Translations under genes and position numbers: made by a program
NCBI GenBank assembly: GCA_963740835.1
Contig: CAVUFH010000003.1
Coordinates: forward strand, 1,426,001 to 1,490,000
From: CAVUFH01 sp963740835
GTDB taxonomy: Bacteria; Actinomycetota; Acidimicrobiia; IMCC26256; PALSA-610
Direction: 5' to 3'
Length of the DNA stretch: 64,000 nt
Part shown: in pieces, positions 25,485-35,383 of the stretch
Layout: the number at the start of each line of letters is the position of its first letter
Position numbering within the stretch: position 1 is the stretch's first letter
Notes under the pieces: generated by a model
What the model saw: only the letters and a program-made list of their open reading frames with translations
What the model was told of the DNA's origin: nothing
The model's database searches: none

Positions 25485-26862
25485 CTAGCGCTCGTACACC
25501 TGTGTGCCCGCGATGAACGTGCGCCGCACGGGTGCGTCGCGCAGGGCGCCTGGCAGCGCGCGCCACGGCACGCCGAGCACGCAGAGGTCGGCCGGTTGCC
25601 CGACCGCGATCGTGCGGGGCGACGCCGGCGCGTCCTCGGACCCGAGGAAGAGGTCGACCGCGGCGCGCGCCTCGATGCGCTCGCGTGCGCCGATGTCTTG
25701 GCCGTGACGCGTGCGCCGGGTGACGGCCGCGGCCATCGACGCCCAGGGATCGAACCCTCCGAACGGCGCGTCGGTCCCGGCTGCCACCAGGATTCCGGCG
25801 TCGACGAGTGAACGCACGCGGTAGAGCGAGTCGCGGTCGTCGGCGTCGACCTCACGTAAGTAGTCGTCACCGCGCTCGGCCACGAAATGGGGCTGGGTGA
25901 CGACCGTGAGGTGGAGACGGCGCAGGTGCGGGAGCATCTCGGCAGGAATCACCGACCCGTGTTCGATCCGGTCACCCGGACGCGCGCCGGCCGCGTCGAG
26001 CGCGGTGACGGCGACGACGAGTTGGAGCCGGGTCACGCAGTGGAACGCGACCACGCGGTGTTCGGCGTGCGCGCCACGGATCGTGTCGCCGAGGTCGTCG
26101 AGTGTCGGGAGCGCGTCGTCGTCGAGCAGGACCTTCACCGGACCGAGTGCGGCGCGGGCTGCATCGGGCGCGATCGCGCCGGCCGGCGCCATGAGGTGCA
26201 GCCGTTGGACGACGCCCGCCGCCTGTAGGTCGCGCGCGAGGTCGCGCGCGTCAGTACGCCGCGCCGTTCGGCGTCGCGTCGGTGAAGCCGGTGACGCCGA
26301 GCGCGGCCGCGCACGGGCCGAGACCGGCGAGGGCATGGGGCGAGAGTGCAGAGACGCGTCGCACGAGGTCGTCCCGACGCCAGACGCGGCCCGTGTGCCG
26401 GTCGACACCCGGTTCGTCATGTCCGTCCAGCCCCGACGCCCGCATTGCCGCGGAGTTGAACACCCAGAACGCGCCGGTTCGATGCTGCACGCGCACCGGC
26501 GTGTCGGGTGGGCACAATCCGTCCAGCGCGGCACGGTCCAGGTCGCCGGTGACCGCCTCGTGGAAGCCGACGACGCGCAGCCACGCGCCTGAGGGCAACC
26601 GATCGCACGCGGCGCGGATCGCGGCGCGCGCCGCGGTCGGGTTCCCGGCCGCCGCGAGATCGAGCGAAGACGCCGCCGCCACGAGCGCACGCACGTGCAC
26701 GTGGTGATCGTGCAACCCGGGCAGCACCGCGCCCGACGCGGCATCAATGACGTCTTCGTCGGGGAACGGGCGCAGCCGATCGGCGATCGCGGTGATGGCC
26801 TCATCGCACACACGGACATCGCGCACGTGGTCGGGCGCGAGCTCGGCGCGCGCGAGCAGCAC
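25485..26862 (-). pseudogene. YtcJ-like amidohydrolase (Amidohydro_3), apparent 2-nt frameshift
   Basis: Two frames make one metal-dependent amidohydrolase. The first, from GTG 26862, has VLPGLHDHHVHV, the N-terminal H-x-H metal site, and runs to GVTGFTDATPNG. The second continues from TDARDLARDL through HCVTRLQL, IEHGSVIPAE and TDAPFGGFDPW, the last being characteristic of the YtcJ/LAF3 group. The break is near 26258; inserting CG in a GCGCG tract restores one 459-residue reading frame. The GTG abuts the upstream CoA-transferase stop. It would hydrolyse an amide, ester or ring bond; substrate unknown. Confidence 0.8.
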
Positions 26863-27837
26863 TCAGTGCTCCGTGGCCAGCGACTTGGCCACCGCCGCCA
26901 TCGCGACGTCGATGAGCCGGCCGCCACCCGCCGCGATCGATCGGAACGCGGCGGCCGCGGCGAACAGTCCCGTCATCGGATCCGCGATCGCGTCGCCGCA
27001 GAACAACGGCGCTCCGGACTCGTCGTAGGCCACCAAGCCGCCGGCGACCGCCGCGTCGTCGCCGAACGCGACGTGGTTGGCTGCCGCGCCGGCGCGGCCG
27101 TATCCCGTGATCGACACCCAGGTGCGGCCCGCGCGTGCCGCGACGAACTGCGCCGCATCGATGCCCAATTGCGCGAGGGCGCGCGGCCGCGATGCTTCGA
27201 TCACGAGGTCGGCCCGGTCGAGCAGGCGACCCAGCTCGGCGCCCGCTTCGGGAGCGTCGAAGTCGAGCACCACCTGCTCGTGCCCCGCGTGCAGCCACTC
27301 GAAGAAGCGGGGATCGCCGGCGCGACCGCCGTCGGGGCGGTTCACGCTCTCGACTTTGATCACGCGGGAACCGGCCACGCCGAGCAGGTGTGCGCACAGT
27401 GGTCCGGCCCACATCGCCGAGAAGTCGACGACGAGCGGCGCGGCAACCGGCTCCTGCCGCGAGCCGAGCGGGTGGACCGTCACCGCGCGGCGGGCGTCGA
27501 CTCGGGGATCGTCCAGCATCGCGATCGGCACCTCGAGCAGTTGGCCGCGATCGGCGACGGTCATCGCGCGCCGGCTCGCCGCGTAGCGCTCGACGGCGGG
27601 CCAGGGATCGTCGGTATCGACGGGCGCTTCGAGCACCGCGGGCAGCGCTTCGATGTCGGAGACGCGGGCGAGGTTCACGGCAACCCAGCCGTCGGCCGCG
27701 GGCAGGAGCCGGCACGAACCGCCCGCCGACGTGCGTCCGTTGCTCCGCAATCCGAGCACCTCGGCGCGTTGCGTCACGAGCGAATCGGGATCGACCGCGA
27801 CGGGCAACGTGCCGGCGACGACGCGTGCGCGCTGCAT
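26863..27837 (-). CDS. family III (CaiB/BaiF) CoA-transferase-like protein with unusual domain order
   Basis: About 324 residues. The middle carries the CaiB N-terminal signature: VVDFSAMWAGPLCAHLLG, then a CoA-binding region and GRTWVSITGYGRAG. The first 100 residues (SAGGSCRLLPAADGWVAVNL and following) look like material that normally lies later in the chain, so the protein seems permuted or is a half-type member. Family enzymes move CoA between acids. ATG 27837 is chosen; GTG 27876 is an in-frame alternative. It is co-directional with the amidohydrolase and divergent from the hydratase at 27898. The catalytic aspartate was not pinned down. Confidence 0.75.
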   Translation of the reverse strand: MQRARVVAGTLPVAVDPDSLVTQRAEVLGLRSNGRTSAGGSCRLLPAADGWVAVNLARVSDIEALPAVLEAPVDTDDPWPAVERYAASRRAMTVADRGQLLEVPIAMLDDPRVDARRAVTVHPLGSRQEPVAAPLVVDFSAMWAGPLCAHLLGVAGSRVIKVESVNRPDGGRAGDPRFFEWLHAGHEQVVLDFDAPEAGAELGRLLDRADLVIEASRPRALAQLGIDAAQFVAARAGRTWVSITGYGRAGAAANHVAFGDDAAVAGGLVAYDESGAPLFCGDAIADPMTGLFAAAAAFRSIAAGGGRLIDVAMAAVAKSLATEH

Positions 27838-27897
27838 GACGCGTGGACTCGGCGGGGTCAACGCTCCGGCGTGCACACCGCAGGATACGGTGCTCCC

Positions 27898-28804
27898 GTG
27901 CCCCCGGGAGCCGCCGGAATCGAGACGCACGTCCTCGCCGGTGCGGTGGTCGTCGGCGTCGCGCACGGAACGCCCGAAGCCGTCCCCGACGATTACGACG
28001 TGTTGCTCACCGCGACGCCGAACCCGCCTCGCCCATGGGTGACCGCGGCTTCGCTCGCGGACGTCGAATGCGCGGTGGACGTGGCGCCGTCGGCCGCGAC
28101 CGCGCTCGTCGAGGTGTTGCGCGCCACCGAGTCGCTCCCCGTTGCCGCAGCGCTCACGGTGGAGTCCATGGCGTACTCGATGCTGCAGCACGGTGAAACG
28201 TTCCGGCGCTGGTTGCGCGGCGAACGCCGAGCGGCCGCCGCGTGCAACCGACGCCGATCCGGTCCGCCTCGAGCGAAATGGTGCACGACTCGACATCTCG
28301 CTGCACCGACCCGACGTGCACAACGCGCTGAACGCCGCGATGCGCGACGCCTTGTGCGACGCCTTCGATCTCGTCGCCGCCGACCCGTCGATCCGTGAGG
28401 TGCATCTCTCCGGCGATGGTCCGTCGCTCTGTAGTGGTGGCGACCTCACCGAGTTCGGGATCGCGACCGACGCGGGCGCCGCGCACCGCCTCCGCATCGA
28501 ACGCAGTGTCGGGCGCCGCCTGCACGACAACGCGGGCAAGGTGACCGCACACTTGCACGGGAGCTGCGTCGGCGCGGGCATCGAGATCGCGGCGTTCGCG
28601 AGTCAGGTTGTCGCGTATCCGGACACGTCGATCCGTCTCCCCGAGGTCGGCATGGGTCTCATCCCGGGCGCGGGCGGTACCGCGAGCATCCCGCGGCGCA
28701 TCGGCCGCCACCGCACCGCGTACCTCGCGCTCACCGGCGCGCCGCTCGATGCCGTCACTGCCGCGACGTGGGGACTCGTCGACCAGCTCGCGCCCGCGCG
28801 GTAG
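27898..28804 (+). pseudogene. enoyl-CoA hydratase/isomerase with N-terminal extension, apparent 2-nt frameshift
   Basis: The N-terminal part from GTG 27898 (about 110 residues, up to TFRRWLRGERR) and the crotonase core in the next frame (from DADPVRLERNGARL on) form one protein known in this arrangement in actinobacteria. The core has SLCSGGDLTEFG and GSCVGAGIEIAAF as oxyanion hole and LPEVGMGLIPGAGGT with the catalytic glutamate. The shift lies near 28243 in GCCGCG/TGC; a missing CG restores 302 residues. Its stop abuts the convergent transporter gene with no gap. It may be functional if the shift is a read error. Confidence 0.82.
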
Positions 28805-31654
28805 TCAGACGACGTCGGTGTCGCCGGTCGCCGCGCCGCTGCGGGCGATCGCCCGCTCGTCGGTACCCAGGTACGCGGCGACGACCAGCGGGTCGTGGCG
28901 GACCTCGTCCGGCGTGCCCTCGGCGATGACCTCGCCCAGCTCGAGGCAGTACACGCGGTCGCTGATGCTCATGATCAGCGGCATGTCGTGCTCGATCACG
29001 ACGACCGACGCGTGGAGCTGACGCTGGATGTCCTTGATGACCGGTCCGAACGCCTCGGTCTCACGTTGGGCGAGCCCGGCCGTGGGTTCGTCGAGGCAGA
29101 GCACCCGCGCGTCGAGCGCGAGGAGACCGGCGAGCTCGACGACGCGACGGGTGCCGGTCGAGAGGTCCGAGATGTACGCGTCGGAGTAACGGCCGAGGCC
29201 GAGGAAGTCGATCAGCTCGGTGGCTTCCGCGCGCCGCTTTCGTTCCATCCGGATCGACGGGGGCAGGTACAACGCCGCGGCGAGGAGGCCGGTGCGGTGG
29301 CGGGCCTCGAGCGCGAGCTCGACCGTCTCGCGTACGGTCAGTTCCGGGAACAACGTGGCGGATTGGAACGTCCGGCCCAGCCCTCGACGCGCGCGCGCGG
29401 AAGCCGACATCGACGACACTGGCGCGCCGAGGAGCTCGACCGTCCCCGTGCTGGGGCAGTAGCCGCCGATCGCGTTCATCAGCGTGCTCTTCCCGGCGCC
29501 GTTGGTGCCGATCAACCCGACGATCTCGTCGGCGCCGACCTCGATGCACACGTCGCGCACCGCAGCATTGCCGCCGAAGTTCACGCAGATGTCGGTCGCG
29601 CGCATGACGGGCGCGGTTGGGGCCGGGCCGGCCTCGACCCGCTCCGGCTGCCGGAGTGCGTGCGGCACGGTCTGCCCTTGCTTGCCGGGCGCCGGCCCTA
29701 TCCGTCGTTCGGCGATTCCGAGCAGGACATCACGGATCGAGTACCCGATCTGGACGAGCCCGCCCGGGAAGTAGAGGAGCAGGACGAGCAAGCCGATGCT
29801 GGACGTGAGCAGCGGTACGAGCTCGTTCCCGGGGAAGAATGCCGGCAGGCCGATGACCCACATCGCGCCGAGGATGGGCCCGGCAACCGAACCGAGTCCT
29901 CCGATCACGACGATCGACACGAGCAAGAGTGAGTCGTCGACCCCGAAGAGCCGATCGAGCGGGACGGTCTGCAGCGCGCCGGCGAGCAGCGCGCCGGCGA
30001 GGCCCGCGATGCCTCCGGCGAGCGCGAACGCACGGAGCTTCACCCGACTCGGGACCACGGTGTACGCCGATGCACCGGCGGGATTGTCCCGGACGCCGAT
30101 CGTGGTGCGGCCCACGCCCGTTTGGCGGAGTCGAGCCGTGATCATGACCACGACGACGAGCACCGCGAGCACGACGTAGTAGTAGGTGCGTTGGTTCCGG
30201 ATGTCGATGCCGAACAGGTCGGTGCGCGCGAACGGCACCGACGACGTGGAGCCGGCCGACAGGATCGGCCGATGGTAGAAGTACTGGCTCGCCGCCACGC
30301 CGAAGGCGAACGTGCTGACCGCCAGCAGCAGGCCGCGCACGCGCAGCGCGCCGACCCCGATGAGTGCGGCGATGCCGGCGGTGACCAGCGTCGCCAACAC
30401 GACCGACGGCCCGAACGCCAAGCCCTTGAGGCCCCCGTCGAGCAGGCGCGTGTCGTGCCAGCCGATGTCGACGGTGATCCCGCGCTGGAACGCAGCCGCG
30501 AGCAATGCCCCGATGCCCGCGAACGCCATCTGTCCGAGTGAGAGCTGCCCGGCCCAGCCCGTGAGGATGGTGAGCGAGATGCCGCACAGGGCAAAGACGA
30601 GGATCGTCGTGTACAGCAGGTGGCGCGAAGGCTGGGTGAAGATGAGCGGGAGCACGACTGCGGCGAGCGCAAGCAGCCAGAGCGCGCTCCGGTCGAGGTT
30701 GCCGACCCACCAGATGCCGCGGAGGCGCTCCGGGACCGGCCTCCGCTTCGGCGTGAACGAGAACGTCTGCGTCTCGCCGGTGCCCTGGCGGCTCTGGAAG
30801 TACACCGCGACGAGAACGGCGACGAGCAGCAGGAAGTCCATCAGACCCGGCTGATCGAGGAAGTTGAACCTGATGACGGCTTCGATGACACCAATCGCGA
30901 TGCCGGCGACGAACGCGCGCGGGAACGACACCATGCCGCCGATCACCGCGGCGGCGAGCGCGCGCACGAGCGTGCTCGGGCCCAGTGTCACGAGGTTGTT
31001 CGCCAACCCGCTCTGGCCCACGATGAGCGACAGCGACAACGTGGCCAGCGCGCCTGCGACCGCCCACACGAACAGCGACACGAGCTTCGGGTTGATGCCG
31101 TTGAGACGCGCGAGGTCGCGGTTCTCGGCGGATGCCTTGACACTCTTCCCGAACGTCGTGCGACTGAGGAACCACGCGAGGAAGAAGGCGACAAGCGGGA
31201 CGACGATCAAGATCGACAGCGCGGCGCCGGTCACCCGGACCGACGCGATCTCGTGCGCGGAACCGATCGCCTGCGGGAACCGCGCCCCGGCAACCGTGAT
31301 GTCGGGGTACGCGGTGAAGATGGCGAACGACAACTGGGCGATTCCGATCGTCGCCACCAACACGATCACGCGCGGGGCTTCGAACAGCCGCCGGATGATC
31401 GTCAGTTCGAGCAGGGCGCCGTACAACGTGCCCGCCGCGAGCGCGACGGGGAGCGCCAACCAGTAGGGCACGTTGTACTGGACCGTCAGCAGTGCGAACA
31501 GACCCGCGCCGATCAGGCCCATGTTGCCCACCGCGAAGTTGATGACACGCGTGGCGCGGTAGACGAGGACGATGCCGAGCGCGAGGAGGCCGAACACGAG
31601 CCCGGACACGAACCCGTCGAAGACGAGCTGGCGGGTGACGAGGGTCGCGAGCAC
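28805..31654 (-). CDS. branched-chain amino acid-type ABC transporter, LivH-LivM-LivG triple fusion
   Basis: A 949-residue protein joining three transporter parts. Residues about 1-300 are a LivH permease opening with FGLLALGIVLVYRATRVINF. Residues about 325-650 are a LivM permease with GWAGQLSLGQMAFAGIGA. Residues about 690-949 are a LivG ATPase with Walker A GTNGAGKST and Walker B VLCLDEPTAG. The ABC signature is LSTGTRRVVELA rather than LSGGQ. It would import amino acids, amides or short carboxylates through the inner membrane. GTG 31654 starts 3 nt after the MFS-LivF stop, so both belong to one operon. Confidence 0.92.
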   Translation of the reverse strand: MLATLVTRQLVFDGFVSGLVFGLLALGIVLVYRATRVINFAVGNMGLIGAGLFALLTVQYNVPYWLALPVALAAGTLYGALLELTIIRRLFEAPRVIVLVATIGIAQLSFAIFTAYPDITVAGARFPQAIGSAHEIASVRVTGAALSILIVVPLVAFFLAWFLSRTTFGKSVKASAENRDLARLNGINPKLVSLFVWAVAGALATLSLSLIVGQSGLANNLVTLGPSTLVRALAAAVIGGMVSFPRAFVAGIAIGVIEAVIRFNFLDQPGLMDFLLLVAVLVAVYFQSRQGTGETQTFSFTPKRRPVPERLRGIWWVGNLDRSALWLLALAAVVLPLIFTQPSRHLLYTTILVFALCGISLTILTGWAGQLSLGQMAFAGIGALLAAAFQRGITVDIGWHDTRLLDGGLKGLAFGPSVVLATLVTAGIAALIGVGALRVRGLLLAVSTFAFGVAASQYFYHRPILSAGSTSSVPFARTDLFGIDIRNQRTYYYVVLAVLVVVVMITARLRQTGVGRTTIGVRDNPAGASAYTVVPSRVKLRAFALAGGIAGLAGALLAGALQTVPLDRLFGVDDSLLLVSIVVIGGLGSVAGPILGAMWVIGLPAFFPGNELVPLLTSSIGLLVLLLYFPGGLVQIGYSIRDVLLGIAERRIGPAPGKQGQTVPHALRQPERVEAGPAPTAPVMRATDICVNFGGNAAVRDVCIEVGADEIVGLIGTNGAGKSTLMNAIGGYCPSTGTVELLGAPVSSMSASARARRGLGRTFQSATLFPELTVRETVELALEARHRTGLLAAALYLPPSIRMERKRRAEATELIDFLGLGRYSDAYISDLSTGTRRVVELAGLLALDARVLCLDEPTAGLAQRETEAFGPVIKDIQRQLHASVVVIEHDMPLIMSISDRVYCLELGEVIAEGTPDEVRHDPLVVAAYLGTDERAIARSGAATGDTDVV

Positions 31655-31657
31655 CCG

Positions 31658-33871
31658 TCAGCCCCCTTCACGTCCCAGGAAGACCGCGCGCGCGAGATCA
31701 TCCCGTGCCGCGAGTTCTTCGGCGGGGCCTTCGAAACGGACGCGTCCCTTCTCGAGGAACACGGCGCGGTCGGCGATCGAGAGCGCCACGTTCAGCGACT
31801 GTTCGACGAGCACGATCGTCATGCCTTCGCGCTTGAGTCGTTCGACGACGCCGAGCAGCTGTTCGACGACGATCGGCGACAAGCCCAGTGAGAGCTCGTC
31901 GATGAGCAACACATCGGGGTCGTGCAGGAGGGTGATGGCGAGCGCGAGCAGTTGCTGCTGGCCACCGGACAGCGACGCGGCCGTCTGGTCCTGACGGTCG
32001 ACGAACACATCGAACAGGTCGAGCACGCGCGCGATACGCCGGTCGCGTTCGGCGTGGTCGTCGCGATAGATGTACGCGCCCATCTCGAGATTCTCACGGA
32101 CCGTCATCTGCGGGAACACGCCCTTGCCCCCCGGCAGCAGCCGGATCCCGTACTTCACGCGTTGCTCCGGCGCGACGAAGGTGATCGTGGTGCCGTGGAG
32201 CCGGACAACGCCGCGCGACGGCGTTCCGAGCCCGGCGATGACGCGCAGGATGGTCGACTTTCCGGCCCCGTTCGTCCCGAGCAGCGCGAGCACCTCGCCG
32301 CGGCGCACCTCGAAGCCGACGTCGAACAGCACCTGCACGTGGCCGTACGAATAGTCGACCGAGTCGACGTGGATGGCGGGGATGTGCTCCGGGTCGCGGC
32401 TCTGGCGTTGCTCCTCCGCGAGCTCCTGCCGCAGTTCCGCCACCACCAGCGAGAGGTCGTACTTGATGCTCGCGGCACTGCGCATGATCAAGAAGCCGCC
32501 CACGAGCGTCGAGGGGATGCCGACGATCAGCACCGCGGCTCGCGGTCCGTACGCGTTGGTGAAGAACGCCGCGAGCAACGCGCCGCCGGTCGCGCCCACG
32601 AAGAAGACGTAGACCGAGGCGAGCGCCGAGCCCATGCCGCGCAACCGATACGGCACGACCGACTGGATCACGGGACCGATCATCGTGAACGCGGTGAGGA
32701 GCAGGATGCCGGGCAGGATCCCGACCACCGTGAACAGCGGTGCGTTCGGCATCGCGTACTGGATCGGCAACAGCACCGCGACCGGCATGATCAGGAACCC
32801 GAGCAGGCGCAGCGCGCGCGCCGGGTCGCGCCGGTACAGGGCGTCATAGCGCTTGGCCACGAACGGCAGCACCAGGAGCACGCCGGCGCCCGTCACGGTT
32901 CCGACGACGCCGCGCCCGAACGTGCTCAGGTGGAAGTGGCGATCCAAGTACAGGTTCTGGAGCACCGGTCCGGTGAAGAGGCCGAAACCCATGGCGGCGA
33001 AGGCGACCAGCATCGTCCGGAACGTCTTGATCCGATTCAGCCGTTCGAACGCGGCCTCGACCGACGTGGGTGTCGCCTTGCCCGCGGGGACGACTTCTCC
33101 AAGCACGTCGAGCATCTCGTGCTGACCGCGCGGCGGCTCGGGGATGCGGAACGCGAGGATCGCGAGCGGGATCGTGGGGATGCCCAAGAGGAAGTACGCC
33201 CAGCGCCAACCGTTCGGCCCACCCGCGAGCGCGGCGATCCCGCCGACGAGGGCCGGGCTCAGTACCGCGGCGGCGCGGGCCGCGCCCGCGACGGTCGCGT
33301 TGAGGCGCCCGCGCACGGAGATCGGGTAGGTGTCCGCAATGAGCGAGCCCTGCACGGGGAACGTGTTCGACTTGGCGATGCCGACGCCGAAACGGGCCCA
33401 GAAGAGGGTGAACGCGTTCGCCGCGAAGCCGCAGACGAACACCATTGCCGAGAAGAACGCCGTCGCCCAGCCGATGATCGGCGCGCGCCGGTATCGGTCG
33501 GCGAGCCAGCCCATCGGGAGTGCGCCGAGCACGAGGAACGCGCCCGACGCCGCGCTGATGAAGACGATGACGCCGTCGCCGACGTGCAGGCTGTCGCGGA
33601 TGTTCGGCGCCAGCACCGACAGCGTCGCGGTCTCGAGCTCGTCGAACGACTGCAGCAGCACGAGGATGACGAACGCGAACACGCCACCTTGGACGACACC
33701 TTCGCGCAGCGTGAGGCGTTCGTCTCCGACGCCGGGGAGCAGATCGTCGGCGAACAGCACATCTCGGTCGGCCTCGGCTTGTGCGGCCTGCCGCTCGGCT
33801 TCGGCGTCGAGGACGACCTGCACCCGGCCCGCCGTCGAACCCCCGCCGTGTTCCGACTCGGCAGTCGACAC
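31658..33871 (-). CDS. MFS-type membrane domain fused to LivF-type ABC ATPase
   Basis: A 737-residue fusion. Residues about 50-490 are a 12-helix-type major facilitator domain, with MGWLADRYRRAPIIGWATA as the conserved loop between helices 2 and 3. Residues about 505-737 are a LivF ATPase with Walker A LLGTNGAGKSTIL near 533, signature LSGGQQQLLALA and Walker B VLLIDELSLGLSP. It would supply the second ATPase for the LivHMG protein, but what the MFS part does (export, sensing or substrate pick-up) is unknown. GTG 33871 follows GAGGGGGAAAG. A copy of the CTAAC-N6-GTCACT element lies about 115 nt upstream. Confidence 0.92.
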   Translation of the reverse strand: MSTAESEHGGGSTAGRVQVVLDAEAERQAAQAEADRDVLFADDLLPGVGDERLTLREGVVQGGVFAFVILVLLQSFDELETATLSVLAPNIRDSLHVGDGVIVFISAASGAFLVLGALPMGWLADRYRRAPIIGWATAFFSAMVFVCGFAANAFTLFWARFGVGIAKSNTFPVQGSLIADTYPISVRGRLNATVAGAARAAAVLSPALVGGIAALAGGPNGWRWAYFLLGIPTIPLAILAFRIPEPPRGQHEMLDVLGEVVPAGKATPTSVEAAFERLNRIKTFRTMLVAFAAMGFGLFTGPVLQNLYLDRHFHLSTFGRGVVGTVTGAGVLLVLPFVAKRYDALYRRDPARALRLLGFLIMPVAVLLPIQYAMPNAPLFTVVGILPGILLLTAFTMIGPVIQSVVPYRLRGMGSALASVYVFFVGATGGALLAAFFTNAYGPRAAVLIVGIPSTLVGGFLIMRSAASIKYDLSLVVAELRQELAEEQRQSRDPEHIPAIHVDSVDYSYGHVQVLFDVGFEVRRGEVLALLGTNGAGKSTILRVIAGLGTPSRGVVRLHGTTITFVAPEQRVKYGIRLLPGGKGVFPQMTVRENLEMGAYIYRDDHAERDRRIARVLDLFDVFVDRQDQTAASLSGGQQQLLALAITLLHDPDVLLIDELSLGLSPIVVEQLLGVVERLKREGMTIVLVEQSLNVALSIADRAVFLEKGRVRFEGPAEELAARDDLARAVFLGREGG

Positions 33872-33985
33872 GTGCTTTCCCCCTCGAAAGAACTCGCCCC
33901 GACCGCTCGTTTGTGACAGGCCCGTTAGATCGTATCCGGGTGGGGCAGCGGCGTCTCGGCGTGGGCAAGGAAAGGAGTGATCGCG

Positions 33986-34003
33986 AGTGACGAAACCGTT
34001 AGT
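33986..34003 (-). promoter_or_regulatory. candidate tandem-TetR operator, CTAAC-N6-GTCACT (copy at transporter genes)
   Basis: On the minus strand CTAAC is followed after 6 nt by GTCACT. The 14-mer CGCTTACTAACGGT that includes it is identical, in opposite orientation, to one before the tandem TetR gene at 58754. It lies between the divergent MFS-LivF operon and the substrate-binding protein, so it could control both. Confidence 0.6.
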
Positions 34004-34078
34004 AAGCGATTTCCTTCGACCCGCGGGCCCGACTACGCTCCGCCGGTCGGCAGGTTCGCGCGTTCTGGGGGGAATTCC

Positions 34079-35383
34079 GTGCGTCGCTGGAAAATCGCGT
34101 GCGTGGCAATGGTCGCAGCGTTGGCGTTGGCCGGATGTGCGTCGGGGGACGACGATGCATCCAGCGCGACCACGTCCGGCGGAGGCTCGGCGACAACCGG
34201 CGACGCGGGCGGACCGGCGCCCGGCGTCACCGCCGACACCGTCAAGATCGGCGTGACCTACGTCGACACGAAGGCGCTGGCCGCGGTCAACCTCAACTAC
34301 AACCTCGGCGATCACCAGGCGACCTACAAGGCGTTGTTCGACGACATCAACGCCAAGGGCGGCATCAACGGTCGGAAGATCGAGCCGATCTTCGCGCCCG
34401 TCGATCCGTCGCAGCCCGCGTCGAGTGACGCGGCGTGCCTCAAACTGACCGAGGACGATGATGTCTTCCTCGTCACCGGGTTCTTCCTCACCACCGCCGT
34501 GAGCTGCCCGGTCGGAACGCACGCCACGGCCACGGTCGGCGGTGGGATGACGCCCGACCTGCTGAAGCAGGCGAAGGCGCCCTGGCTCACGTGGGCGCCG
34601 GACACCGATCAACCCAAGGCGGTCGTCGACGCGTTCCACAAGCGCGGCGAGCTCGATGGCAAGGTCGGTGTGTTCGCCTCCTCGCAGGACTCCGAGCAGA
34701 TGAACGACTTCGTCCTGCCGGAACTCGACAAGCTCGGCGTCAACGTGGTCGAGACGGGGATCATGGACGCACCGGTCAGCGACGTCGCGGCCGTGGAGGC
34801 GAACGTCAACGTCGTCGCCGAGAAGTTCAAGTCGGCGGGCGTCGACACTGTACTGATCGTCGGAATCGCCGGCGCGAATTGGCCCCTCTCGATGGAGGAC
34901 AATCCGTACAGCCCGCACCTTCTGTTCACCGACGTTCTCGCGGCCCGCGCGTTCGCAACGAACGAGTCGACCACGGACACGTCGATCCTGGACGGCTCAC
35001 TCTCCGCCGGCGGCTACGGCCCCGACCAAGCGCGCTACGACGAGCCGGCGATGCAGGATTGCGTCAAGGTGCTGAAGGATGCGGGCGTCGAAACGCCGTC
35101 GCCGGACGCGTCGGGCAGCGACCAGTCCAACCAGCCGTACCAGGCCGCGTTCCAGGCGTGCCCGGATGTCGAGCTCACGCGTGCGTGGCTCGAGGCCGCG
35201 GGGAAGAACCTCAACTACGGCACGCTCGAGTCCGCGGTCGACGGCCTGAAGGTGACCATCCCGGGTGACCCGACCGAACGAACCTACGGCCCACCGCCTG
35301 CGGCCGATGGCAACCCGACCGTCTATTTCTTCACCTGGGACAGATCGAAGAAGGGATTCGTCGTGGACGAGGGGAAGAATTAG
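34079..35383 (+). CDS. ABC transporter substrate-binding lipoprotein (LivK-like)
   Basis: A 434-residue extracellular solute receptor. The signal peptide ends in lipobox LALAGC, followed by a Ser/Gly/Thr linker. The mature fold begins TADTVKIGVTYVD, typical of periplasmic-binding-protein type I (Liv) receptors, with INGRKIEPIF in the first lobe. GTG 34079 has GGGGGGAA upstream and gives a proper signal peptide; a longer in-frame start does not. It is divergent from the permease/ATPase genes and surely belongs to them. Ligand not predictable; an amino-acid-like or acidic molecule is usual for the family. Confidence 0.9.
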   Translation: MRRWKIACVAMVAALALAGCASGDDDASSATTSGGGSATTGDAGGPAPGVTADTVKIGVTYVDTKALAAVNLNYNLGDHQATYKALFDDINAKGGINGRKIEPIFAPVDPSQPASSDAACLKLTEDDDVFLVTGFFLTTAVSCPVGTHATATVGGGMTPDLLKQAKAPWLTWAPDTDQPKAVVDAFHKRGELDGKVGVFASSQDSEQMNDFVLPELDKLGVNVVETGIMDAPVSDVAAVEANVNVVAEKFKSAGVDTVLIVGIAGANWPLSMEDNPYSPHLLFTDVLAARAFATNESTTDTSILDGSLSAGGYGPDQARYDEPAMQDCVKVLKDAGVETPSPDASGSDQSNQPYQAAFQACPDVELTRAWLEAAGKNLNYGTLESAVDGLKVTIPGDPTERTYGPPPAADGNPTVYFFTWDRSKKGFVVDEGKN

